From an uncultured Bacteroidota bacterium (GTDB lineage: Bacteria > Bacteroidota > Bacteroidia > Bacteroidales > F082), in assembly GCA_900542475.1 (NCBI GenBank), contig UQNO01000026.1, positions 1 to 25,621 of the forward strand: a stretch of 25,621 bases of DNA, given 5' to 3'. This document shows, one piece after another, positions 1 through 7,464 of this stretch. A program made the translations under genes and the position numbers. The notes below the pieces were generated by a model. It saw nothing but the letters and a program-made list of their open reading frames with translations. It made no database searches and was not told the origin of the DNA. The first letter of the stretch is position 1. Each line of letters starts with the position of its first letter.

Positions 1-32
1 ATAACAACCAATAATTTTTTCATAATCAACAA

Positions 33-878
33 TTATTTTTCCCCTGTAAAAACAAAATCAATGTTTATTGGCATAGCGCCTGGTTTTATTGAATACTCAA
101 GAGTCAACGCGGAGCCTTTGATATTGCCGCTCAATGTTCCTGCATAGTTGGTTGTCCCTACGGTCGCGTTGATTTCCGTCTCTTCTATTTTAAAATTCAC
201 ATTGTCTGTAGTGCTTATCACAACTCCCGACAGAGCAACTTCAGGGAGCGACATCATGCCTCCGTCAACAGCAGGAAGCGTTATCGATATGGTGTTACCA
301 TAGTCTTTTTTCAGAATCACCTTCGCATCGGTTGACGGATATTGGGAACCGGCGACGGAGTAAGACAGCGTGCCGTCGTATTCGCCTCTCACATAATAAC
401 CGAGCGGGGCTGCTCCTCTGTGGAAAACTATTTTGGTGCCGCCCATGACCGACGGTATCTCGAAAGAAATCATGTCGGCGTCGGTACCGTATATCATCGC
501 CGACACCACACAGTCATAGTCTTTCATCTGTCCGCCCATGCCCATCTTGCATGTGCCGCTCCCACTGATGGTGTAAGGTGCCGTCGAACCCGTCACACCG
601 GCATTTTCTATGGTAAAAACACCCCATACCTTCGACTCGCAAACCACGTCAACTGTCGTCTTGCTCTTTTTCGTGATGACAATGCTCTCATCTGCGGAAA
701 ACATATCCGAGAAGAAGTTGCTTTCAGCCAACATATAGCCTTCATAGTTGCCCACTACCTTTTCGGCAACATCGTGCATCATGGGAGTCTCGTTTTTCTT
801 TTTGTTCTTGTTACAGCCTGATAGAACAAGAATTGCGGCTGTCAAAGCCATCATAATGATTGTAGTTGTCTTTTTCAT
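33..878 (-). CDS. Calycin-like beta-barrel lipoprotein (two tandem domains)
   Basis: The 281-residue product starts with a lipoprotein signal: basic MKK, a hydrophobic stretch, and lipobox L19-S20-G21-C22, followed by a Lys/Asn-rich tether (23-30). It should be anchored in a membrane facing the periplasm or surface. The rest reads as two similar beta-rich modules, about 41-154 and 163-281. Each opens with G-x-Y-x-G (GNYEGYM and GEYDGTL) and ends in an alternating hydrophobic strand plus F-H/T-x-G. This matches the calycin-like putative lipoproteins common in Bacteroidetes; that assignment is by pattern, and no ligand or enzyme activity can be named. It is divergent from the T9SS protein at 1111 and has its own -7 motif about 24 bp upstream. 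The ATG at 878 is the only start that includes the signal peptide. Confidence 0.8.
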   Translation of the reverse strand: MKKTTTIIMMALTAAILVLSGCNKNKKKNETPMMHDVAEKVVGNYEGYMLAESNFFSDMFSADESIVITKKSKTTVDVVCESKVWGVFTIENAGVTGSTAPYTISGSGTCKMGMGGQMKDYDCVVSAMIYGTDADMISFEIPSVMGGTKIVFHRGAAPLGYYVRGEYDGTLSYSVAGSQYPSTDAKVILKKDYGNTISITLPAVDGGMMSLPEVALSGVVISTTDNVNFKIEETEINATVGTTNYAGTLSGNIKGSALTLEYSIKPGAMPINIDFVFTGEK

Positions 879-901
879 TGTTGTTGTTTTTAAATTTGAT
901 G

Positions 902-909
902 CAAAATTA
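902..909 (-). promoter_or_regulatory. -7 promoter motif for the calycin-like lipoprotein
   Basis: On the minus strand this reads TAATTTTG, an exact match to the Bacteroidetes TAnnTTTG -7 element. It would start transcription near 895, giving a leader of about 17 nt before the ATG at 878. No well-spaced -33 TTG is visible. The other 200 bp of this divergent gap are AT-rich with nothing else recognisable. Confidence 0.5.
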
Positions 910-1076
910 GACCAAGCCTCGCAATTGGCTTATCCCTAAAAAAGGCTATTTTTGAAGGAATTAATCACCATTAAATATTACCGACCTCAGCCGACATCAA
1001 TTATTTAGCGGACTATTGGCGCATATCAATTCCATGCGGATTATTAAAATAATTTTCGGCTTGTTGATTTTTTTTA

Positions 1077-1084
1077 TACTTTTG
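1077..1084 (+). promoter_or_regulatory. -7 promoter motif for the T9SS protein at 1111
   Basis: TACTTTTG matches TAnnTTTG exactly and lies 26 bp before the ATG at 1111. The nearest TTG (1061-1066) is closer than the usual spacing of about 19-22 bp, so the -33 element is uncertain. Confidence 0.5.
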
Positions 1085-1110
1085 CAAGTTGATATTAAAA
1101 CTATAAAACT

Positions 1111-2175
1111 ATGAAAAAACTACTTATCACCTTATTAATAGTATTTACGGCAAAGTTTGCTTTTGCCGACAGTGTGCTTATCGAGGGATTCGAATATGGC
1201 AATCATGATGGCGAGACCCCTGTGGGCTGGATATGCAACGACAACTCCTGGGCAGCGGGATACCTTGAGAAAGACCTTAACCGGAAGCCACATACCGGCA
1301 ATTGGTATGCCTACACCACCACCGACGATTCATGGATGTTCATGGAACTTTTCATGAGTAATAGACTGAAATACCGTTACTATTTCTGGACTATTTCCGA
1401 TGGTGAATACGACGTTGAGATATGGGCTGGCAACGCCCCTTCAGCCGACCAGATGACGCATCTGCTCCTCTCAACGACAATAAACAACAGTGAATACTCT
1501 CGATTTTCAGAATATATCGAGAGTATTCCTTCTGATTTTCAATATTTTGGAATACATGCAACGGCACACTCCGGAGCTAATTGTCTCACTCTGGACGACG
1601 TTGTGGTGGATGTGGTCGCGAAATATGACCTTGATGTCTCTCCGGATAGAATGGACACTGTCATGATGCCAGGCGACCGCGTGGCTTTTCATTATAAGGT
1701 GAAAAACACCGGCTATGAAGACCTTCACATTTTTATGAACGGTCACACCGATCACTTCATCGACATAAATTTTTATCAAAACGGCCAGCACGGCAACTCC
1801 TTCCCCGCCGCTGCCAATCAAAGTGTCGATGCTGTTTGCTATGCGACACTTCGGCCGGATGTCGAAATCGGCTCGTTATGCTGGCTCGACATCATGTTCA
1901 CCGTAAGTTGCGATTGCGTGACAAGAATGGCCACCTTGTGGGCTACCGCAGGAACGGAATCTGTAGCTGAAAACGGTGTCAAAACAGGCGTTTACCCCAA
2001 CCCGTCTAACGGTGCAGTGACAATCGAAGGCAATGGTGTTCTCTCAATAACGAATGTGTTCGGACAAGAAATTTTAAAGAAAAAAATCTTTGAAAAAGAG
2101 ACTGTTACACTTGAAAAAGGCATTTATTTCGTCACGATAGACAATGGTTTATCCGAAAAATTGATAGTCAGATAA
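1111..2175 (+). CDS. Secreted T9SS-sorted protein with adhesin-like jelly-roll domain
   Basis: The 354-residue product has a cleavable signal peptide (basic MKK, hydrophobic core to about residue 19, likely cut after A17 or A19). Residues about 21-170 resemble the choice-of-anchor / cleaved-adhesin jelly roll: an opening L-I-E-G-F-E-Y, a P-x-G-W motif at 37-40, and a closing LDDVVVDVV strand at 161-169. Residues 171-280 look like an Ig/CARDB-type domain built around V-K-N-T-G (197-201). Residues about 290-354 are a type A T9SS C-terminal sorting domain: YPNPSNG at 295-301, a central strand with N-V-F-G-Q, then K-G-I-Y-F-V and a terminal K-L-I-V-R. The product should cross the outer membrane by type IX secretion and stay surface-bound. 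The binding target is unknown. It ends 49 bp from the convergent transglutaminase-like gene. Confidence 0.85.
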   Translation: MKKLLITLLIVFTAKFAFADSVLIEGFEYGNHDGETPVGWICNDNSWAAGYLEKDLNRKPHTGNWYAYTTTDDSWMFMELFMSNRLKYRYYFWTISDGEYDVEIWAGNAPSADQMTHLLLSTTINNSEYSRFSEYIESIPSDFQYFGIHATAHSGANCLTLDDVVVDVVAKYDLDVSPDRMDTVMMPGDRVAFHYKVKNTGYEDLHIFMNGHTDHFIDINFYQNGQHGNSFPAAANQSVDAVCYATLRPDVEIGSLCWLDIMFTVSCDCVTRMATLWATAGTESVAENGVKTGVYPNPSNGAVTIEGNGVLSITNVFGQEILKKKIFEKETVTLEKGIYFVTIDNGLSEKLIVR

Positions 2176-2224
2176 AAACTGCCTTGTCAACCTTGAAAAA
2201 ACATTGCAGAATGCCGATTCGGAT

Positions 2225-4582
2225 TTACTGAAGCTCGGCGAGATAACGCAGCATCTGCTCCCCAAGTCCGATAGTGTAGCCGCTTTTTTCAAAAACGACC
2301 TCGTTTTTCTCGTTCAAAACGACGAAAACAGGAAGAGTTTTTTTCTGATGCGTTTCCACTTTATATATTATTTTATCAGGCAAATCCTTGAAACTCTTCA
2401 ACTTAAAATTATTAAAATCATTTTCGTTTTGAAAAACGAACTCTATGCTCCCGCCCCACTTTTCAAATTTCTCTTTGAATATGGCGATATCCTGCATAGC
2501 GTGAGTTGTCGGCTCGCTGCCACCGTCAAGATACGCCACGACACGCTCGCCTTTTTGCAATGATTCTACAGTACGCATCACCAGGTCAACCTCGGTTGTC
2601 TTTCCCGGCTCTATCGTAAAGAAAACAATATGATTAAGCACGCTGCCGTCGGCGAGACGCGGGCCGGAGCTCAAAACGTAATAACCCGGATCGAGAGAGA
2701 GAAAGCCCTCATACATCATCTGCGAATATGTCATGCCGACGTCCATGCCCGGATCCATCTCGTCGTATGCCAGCAAATCGAAAGTGCTTCCGTTGAATTT
2801 CTTTATCGAGAAATGGGTGTAATAACGAGGGTCGTCGGTACCGTTATAGTTTATCCTCAACATTCCGTTTTCTTTTTGATTTTCATCATCTATCGTTCCG
2901 AAAACCACATCAACCCATTGGTTTTCATAATATTGCACCTTCCCCGTCACAGGGTCTATTCTCGATGGTATGCCGGCGACACGCGCCAATGCCACAAAGA
3001 AAATGTCACGTGAATGCGAATCCGTCACACGCGAGCGCATCACACCGACCGGTGACATCGGGATTTTGCGAACGTTTAGGTCGTCGCGTATTTCAATGCT
3101 GTCGCGCACAAAACCTATAACATCTGTGACATTGTCAAAATGTATCAATTTCGTGCGATACGGACGCAACATTTCGTTGGAAACGCGCGGATTATAGACA
3201 TATTCATCATTAAATTCACAATTTTCCAAACAATCAGTCAATACTTCCAACGACACGTCACGCAAATCCTTGTCTGTGACGACATTCAAAATTTTGTACG
3301 CTTCATCTTTTTTTTCCACACTTATGGCATAATCGATAAAATCCTTGATTGTCTGATAGTTACCCCATGTCTTTGCCATAATTTCCTTATCATAGTCGCC
3401 TTCGTTTTGGGCAGCGACGCATCTTGCTATATATACATTTCTTATTGAATCCTCATATACCATGCGACGGTCGTTCTCTGCTCGCATTTCTGTTGAGACA
3501 TCAGGGATTTTCACATTTTCAACCGGTGGAATGATGTCATAATCTTCTGCAATTTGCGACGACGTGGAGACAGATGCGTGTCCGTCCTCACACAGGACAA
3601 TCACAATATTATCTTTTGAACCGATTTTCACCACCTCGTAACCGAATTTGCCGTCTTTCGAGGCGTAAACCATCATCGTGCCAAGACCTGCCGTCAGCCA
3701 TGTATCTCCTTTGTTGTCAGTATATTTAGTGACGACGGTGCAATACTCCGAATAATTGTAAATCTTGAAATCGACACGAGCTCCCGACACTGTCACACCT
3801 TCATTATCAACAACTTTAACATTAAGCTTTGCTGTCGCGGCGTAGTTGTCGATAACATTTATTTCGGTGTAATTAGCGTCTCTGTCTATCACTTCCTCCG
3901 GCCCATCATAGTTGCCAAAAACACGTGTGTGCACCAGCAATGCGCGCGATGCCGGCGCATTGAACCAACCTAAATCGAGCACCGGCTCCGGCTCGCAGGC
4001 CCCAAGAAAATGCCACTGTCCATCGACCCATGCCTCCACCCACGCGTGATTGTCGTCGCAATGAGCCCATCGGGGAGTATAGACCTGCCTCGCTGGAATG
4101 CACACAGCCCGCAATGCAGCCACCAACAATGTCGATTCCTCACCACAACGCCCCCACGAGGTCTTGATAGTCGCCATCGGCGAACTCGTCCTGGAATCGG
4201 AACCCTTGTAATTCGCCTTCTCATGACACCAATGGTTCACCTCCAAAACAGCGTCGTACATCGACAATGCCTTAACCCTGTCGCGCAATTCCTCATAATA
4301 AACAATGCGGAAATCGTCAAGGTTCTCATTATTCACCCTAATCGGCAACACAAAATGATTGAACTCCCGCTCTGGAACAGATTTTCCCCAAGGCATCTCC
4401 TCCCTGGCGCTGAAAGACGCCTTGATATTATTCAAATAATAATCTTCGCTGTAATCCACCACATCGCAAGCCGGCATGGAAGCATATAAAAACCGCAGCG
4501 CTTTATGCTCTTTTTGTGATTGACGGTCCGAACATGATGCCGCAAGCAAGGCGACAACTGCAATCATGAACATTTTTCTCAT
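2225..4582 (-). CDS. Multidomain transglutaminase-like lipoprotein
   Basis: The 785-residue product is a predicted lipoprotein (lipid Cys C17 after LLAAS). Residues about 105-215 form a transglutaminase/protease-like core: C146 in W-G-R-C-G-E-E-S, the helix to C-I-P-A-R (161-165), and H179 in D-D-N-H-A-W-V-E. An acidic G-A-C-E-P-E (194-199) sits where the third catalytic residue normally lies, so Glu may replace Asp. Residues about 250-335 look like a carboxypeptidase-regulatory or Ig-like fold. Residues about 480-600 repeat the transglutaminase pattern, but the Cys and His positions are Ser522 and Asn554. The C-terminus (about 678-785) resembles a thioredoxin fold, with LPVFVVLNEKNEVVF at 750-764, but has no CxxC. 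Related proteins are common in Bacteroidetes and uncharacterised. Substrate unknown; a cell-envelope peptidase or crosslinking role is inference. It lies downstream of the ATP-grasp gene, separated by a repeat element. Confidence 0.85.
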   Translation of the reverse strand: MRKMFMIAVVALLAASCSDRQSQKEHKALRFLYASMPACDVVDYSEDYYLNNIKASFSAREEMPWGKSVPEREFNHFVLPIRVNNENLDDFRIVYYEELRDRVKALSMYDAVLEVNHWCHEKANYKGSDSRTSSPMATIKTSWGRCGEESTLLVAALRAVCIPARQVYTPRWAHCDDNHAWVEAWVDGQWHFLGACEPEPVLDLGWFNAPASRALLVHTRVFGNYDGPEEVIDRDANYTEINVIDNYAATAKLNVKVVDNEGVTVSGARVDFKIYNYSEYCTVVTKYTDNKGDTWLTAGLGTMMVYASKDGKFGYEVVKIGSKDNIVIVLCEDGHASVSTSSQIAEDYDIIPPVENVKIPDVSTEMRAENDRRMVYEDSIRNVYIARCVAAQNEGDYDKEIMAKTWGNYQTIKDFIDYAISVEKKDEAYKILNVVTDKDLRDVSLEVLTDCLENCEFNDEYVYNPRVSNEMLRPYRTKLIHFDNVTDVIGFVRDSIEIRDDLNVRKIPMSPVGVMRSRVTDSHSRDIFFVALARVAGIPSRIDPVTGKVQYYENQWVDVVFGTIDDENQKENGMLRINYNGTDDPRYYTHFSIKKFNGSTFDLLAYDEMDPGMDVGMTYSQMMYEGFLSLDPGYYVLSSGPRLADGSVLNHIVFFTIEPGKTTEVDLVMRTVESLQKGERVVAYLDGGSEPTTHAMQDIAIFKEKFEKWGGSIEFVFQNENDFNNFKLKSFKDLPDKIIYKVETHQKKTLPVFVVLNEKNEVVFEKSGYTIGLGEQMLRYLAELQ

Positions 4583-4599
4583 AACTAATCATTTGTTTT

Positions 4600-4710
4600 G
4601 TCATCTCGGATGCCACGAAGCGAAGTCAAGACATCTCGGTTTCGCGAAATCATCTCCTGTTCACGTTAATCGAAGATTTCTCTATCCCGCTCCGCCCTAC
4701 TCGAGATGAC
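4600..4710. repeat. MITE-like intergenic element, copy A
   Basis: A 111-bp element fills most of the gap between the ATP-grasp gene and the transglutaminase-like gene. It begins GTCATCTCG (4600-4608) and ends CGAGATGAC (4702-4710), a perfect 9-bp inverted terminus. Internal pieces (GATTTCTC, CCGCTCCG) recur in copies B and C. It has no coding capacity. Confidence 0.7.
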
Positions 4711-4714
4711 GGGG

Positions 4715-5866
4715 TTATATAATAAATTCTGTCAAGTCATAATTTAACATCTCGTTCAGTTCCGCGCGATGTTCTTTGTCGGTCTTCATGAACAGAAAGC
4801 CCCACACGCTCATTGCCGGATTTTTGATGTCGCGAGTTTCGAGAACTCCATGGAAACGTTTCTTGATTTTCTCAAAATCAAGAACTTTCGTCGTCTCGTA
4901 TGGCTTGTCCAACACGACAAAGCTGAACACATCGTCTTCAATGCCGTTCCACATCGTCTCATAATCAGGACGCAAGCCCTCGAAGAACGCCTGCACCGGC
5001 AGCAAACCGCAGATGTGACGTGTCAAATCATTCAGGCACATGCCAGCGAAACGCAACGGGTTGACTTCAATAGGAACGGCCTTGCCACTATCCTTGTCAA
5101 CACGAAACTCCACGTGCATCGGGAAGTCACGGAGATTTAAAACACCATTCAAGTCAAGCAAAAACCGATTGAAAGAAGCGTGGTTCTTTGCAAATATCTC
5201 CTTGCTCATGCAGTATAGACGGTCGCTGACATCGGTCTCGGATTTAAATATATGATGAAAAATATTTATAATATTGGGCTTTCCATCTTTGTCATAATAA
5301 GCGTCAACGGCATATTCCTCCCCTTGAATAAACTCTTCGAGAACGAATTTCCCGCTTTTCACCACCGTTTCCGGGAACACCGCGCATTGTTTCGCAAAAT
5401 TACGGTCGATGTCGTCCAAAGCGCTTCGCCATTCTTCCTTGCCGCGCACGATATACACGCCCACGCTGAGGAAGCCGACCGCCGGCTTTATCACTAACGG
5501 CAAGGGCAATTCATCAGGGTTCAATGTGCGCAACTCTTTCATTTCCACCTCTTTATAATAGAAGTCAGGGAAAATCCCGGCGCAAATCCTACGAAATTCA
5601 GCCTTGTCTTTCACCAACTTGACCTTCTCTACGAGCTCCGAACCCGCAAGATGCGGATATAACCACACGAGAGCGTTCTCCGACACGGCATAAATCTTTC
5701 CTGTTTGCTGATACTTATCGACAAACTCTTTGTCGTTCAACAAATTAAGCTCACGACCCTGCTCTTTCAGCAACTCGGCAGTCTCATTCTTCAAAACAGG
5801 AATCCGGCTTTTTTCCAAATACGAGACCAAGGGTTCCGAAACGTATGGTTTTTCTAATATTATCAT
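4715..5866 (-). CDS. ATP-grasp domain protein, probable carboxylate-amine/thiol ligase
   Basis: The 383-residue product carries the ATP-grasp signature: VIKPAVGFLSVGVYIV (125-140, the lysine and glycine-rich loop), EEFIQGEEYAVDAYY (177-191, the nucleotide-binding acidic segment), H-V-E-F-R-V (251-256), and I-E-V-N-P-L-R (266-272, the magnesium-binding Glu/Asn pair). Family members join a carboxylate to an amine, thiol or hydroxyl through an acyl-phosphate; the substrate here cannot be told. A further in-frame start exists at 5935, but the ATG at 5866 is preferred because it gives the family-like N-terminus MIILEKPYVSEP, and the 23 residues before it are unlike a domain. No signal peptide, so cytosolic. 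It lies 101 bp downstream of purA on the same strand and may be co-transcribed with it. Confidence 0.8.
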   Translation of the reverse strand: MIILEKPYVSEPLVSYLEKSRIPVLKNETAELLKEQGRELNLLNDKEFVDKYQQTGKIYAVSENALVWLYPHLAGSELVEKVKLVKDKAEFRRICAGIFPDFYYKEVEMKELRTLNPDELPLPLVIKPAVGFLSVGVYIVRGKEEWRSALDDIDRNFAKQCAVFPETVVKSGKFVLEEFIQGEEYAVDAYYDKDGKPNIINIFHHIFKSETDVSDRLYCMSKEIFAKNHASFNRFLLDLNGVLNLRDFPMHVEFRVDKDSGKAVPIEVNPLRFAGMCLNDLTRHICGLLPVQAFFEGLRPDYETMWNGIEDDVFSFVVLDKPYETTKVLDFEKIKKRFHGVLETRDIKNPAMSVWGFLFMKTDKEHRAELNEMLNYDLTEFII

Positions 5867-5942
5867 TTTTATTTTTTTAGTGCTTTCGGCGAGAAATCTT
5901 AATGAAATCCATTTGAAATTCTGAAGAGACATCATTCCATTC

Positions 5943-5967
5943 GTTATTTCGAGTGGAATGCGGGAAC
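5943..5967. repeat. Partial MITE-like end next to the purA stop
   Basis: GTTATTTCGAGTGGAATGCG matches the left terminus of copy C (GTTATTTCGAGTGCGG) and abuts the purA stop codon at 5968-5970. No matching right terminus is visible nearby, so this is a remnant or a chance match. Confidence 0.4.
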
Positions 5968-7245
5968 CTACCTTAATATATTGGCGTTTCTATCCGGGCT
6001 GTACGACACGAACTTAATCGGCACGCCGACTTTTTCCTCAATAAACTTGATGTAATCTTCAAGTTCTTGCGGAATGCTGCCGTTAATCTTCTGATTCCAG
6101 CCTTTGATGGAGGCATACACCGGCTTCATCGTAACTGTCGATGCGTCATACGGCAGGTAATCAATCACTTGACCTTTATATTCGTAGCCGATGCAGACCT
6201 TAATATCTTTGATGTCGTCCATCACGTCGGATTTCATCATCATGAGGTCGGTGACACCGTTCAGCATACATGCGTATTTCAAGGCGGGGATATCAAGCCA
6301 TCCTGTGCGGCGCGGGCGTCCGGTGGTGGAGCCGAACTCCTGGCCGTTGATGCGAAGCATCTCGCCTGTCTCGTCAAACAGCTCCGTCGGGAACGGGCCG
6401 GTGCCCACGCGTGTGCAATATGCCTTGAAGATACCGTAAACCCTGCCGATTCTGCCGGGAGCGACACCCAAACCAGAGCAAGCACCCGCCGCGACAACAG
6501 ATGACGAGGTCACGAAAGGATAGCTTCCGAAATCGACATCAAGCATCGAGCCCTGCGCACCCTCCGCCAGCACACCCTTACCCTCATCGAGATACTTGTT
6601 AATAAGGTATTCACTCTCGACAAAATGGAATTTCTTCAAGAAATCGACGGCGGCAAACCACACTTTCTCGTATTCATCAAAACTCATGCCATCGAGACGC
6701 ACCTCGTCGATGTCGAAGTCAAGACTCTTAATCTGTTGATAATGTTTGGCTTTGATATTATCGTAGCGTTCCTTGAAATCGTTCATCGTGATATCGCCCA
6801 CACGCAGTCCACGACGCGCGGTCTTGTCGGTGTATGTAGGTCCAATGCCCTTCAGCGTGGAGCCGATCTTCATCTTTCCGAGAGATTTCTCGTTGGCTGC
6901 GTCGAGCACTCTATGCGTAGGCAGGATAAGATGTGCCTTGTTGGAAATCATTAAACGCTGTGTCAAGTCGATACCGGCAGCTGCCAAACCGTCAATCTCG
7001 TCTTTCAAAATCTTTGCATCGATGATAACACCATTACCTATCACATTGATGCACTTTTCATTAAACACGCCCGACGGAATAGTGTGAAGCACAAACTTTT
7101 TACCGTCGAACTCGATAGTGTGACCGGCATTCGGGCCGCCCTGAAAACGGCATACCATATCATATTTGGGCGTGAGGGCATCCACGACCTTTCCTTTTCC
7201 TTCGTCGCCCCACTGCAATCCGAGAAGCAAATCCAATTTTGCCAT
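5968..7245 (-). CDS. purA: Adenylosuccinate synthetase
   Basis: The 425-residue protein has the normal length and all landmarks of PurA. These are QWGDEGKGK at 11-19 (P-loop with catalytic Asp14), G-G-P-N-A-G-H-T with His42, the IMP-binding G-S-T-L-K-G-I-G-P segment, the Q-G-S-M-L-D-V-D-F-G-S-Y-P-F-V-T-S-S block, and S-T-T-G-R-P-R-R. It catalyses GTP-dependent condensation of IMP with aspartate to adenylosuccinate, the first committed step to AMP, in the cytosol. It sits 219 bp downstream of the Rel gene on the same strand. A CAAATTTA (minus TAAATTTG) at 7253-7260 fits a -7 motif but would give an almost leaderless mRNA, so the promoter is uncertain. Confidence 0.97.
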   Translation of the reverse strand: MAKLDLLLGLQWGDEGKGKVVDALTPKYDMVCRFQGGPNAGHTIEFDGKKFVLHTIPSGVFNEKCINVIGNGVIIDAKILKDEIDGLAAAGIDLTQRLMISNKAHLILPTHRVLDAANEKSLGKMKIGSTLKGIGPTYTDKTARRGLRVGDITMNDFKERYDNIKAKHYQQIKSLDFDIDEVRLDGMSFDEYEKVWFAAVDFLKKFHFVESEYLINKYLDEGKGVLAEGAQGSMLDVDFGSYPFVTSSSVVAAGACSGLGVAPGRIGRVYGIFKAYCTRVGTGPFPTELFDETGEMLRINGQEFGSTTGRPRRTGWLDIPALKYACMLNGVTDLMMMKSDVMDDIKDIKVCIGYEYKGQVIDYLPYDASTVTMKPVYASIKGWNQKINGSIPQELEDYIKFIEEKVGVPIKFVSYSPDRNANILR

Positions 7246-7335
7246 ATTATTTCAAATTTAATATTCTTTAATAATTCAAATGCAAGAGATTTATTCACAA
7301 AGGTGAACGCTATCGCAAGCCCAGGTCTCCACTGC

Positions 7336-7436
7336 CGTCATTTCGAGCTTGTCAAGAAGTCCTCGGCAATTTGGTATTCATGGATATTTGTTTACCCGAG
7401 ATTTCTCCACTCCGCTCCACTGCGGTCGAAATGACG
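7336..7436. repeat. MITE-like intergenic element, copy B
   Basis: A 101-bp element between rel and purA. It starts CGTCATTTCGA (7336-7346) and ends TCGAAATGACG (7426-7436), a perfect 11-bp inverted terminus. The right half contains GAGATTTCTCC and CCGCTCC, shared with copy A. It begins 28 bp after the rel stop, so its folded transcript could also act as a 3' end for rel (inference). Confidence 0.75.
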
Positions 7437-7464
7437 TTTTCGGGGTCAAAATTACAAAAAAAAA

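Noticed and set aside
5867..5935. 23-residue N-terminal extension of the ATP-grasp protein
   Set aside because: The ATG at 5866 gives a family-like start. The extension is basic and poorly structured, and it is neither a signal peptide nor a domain.
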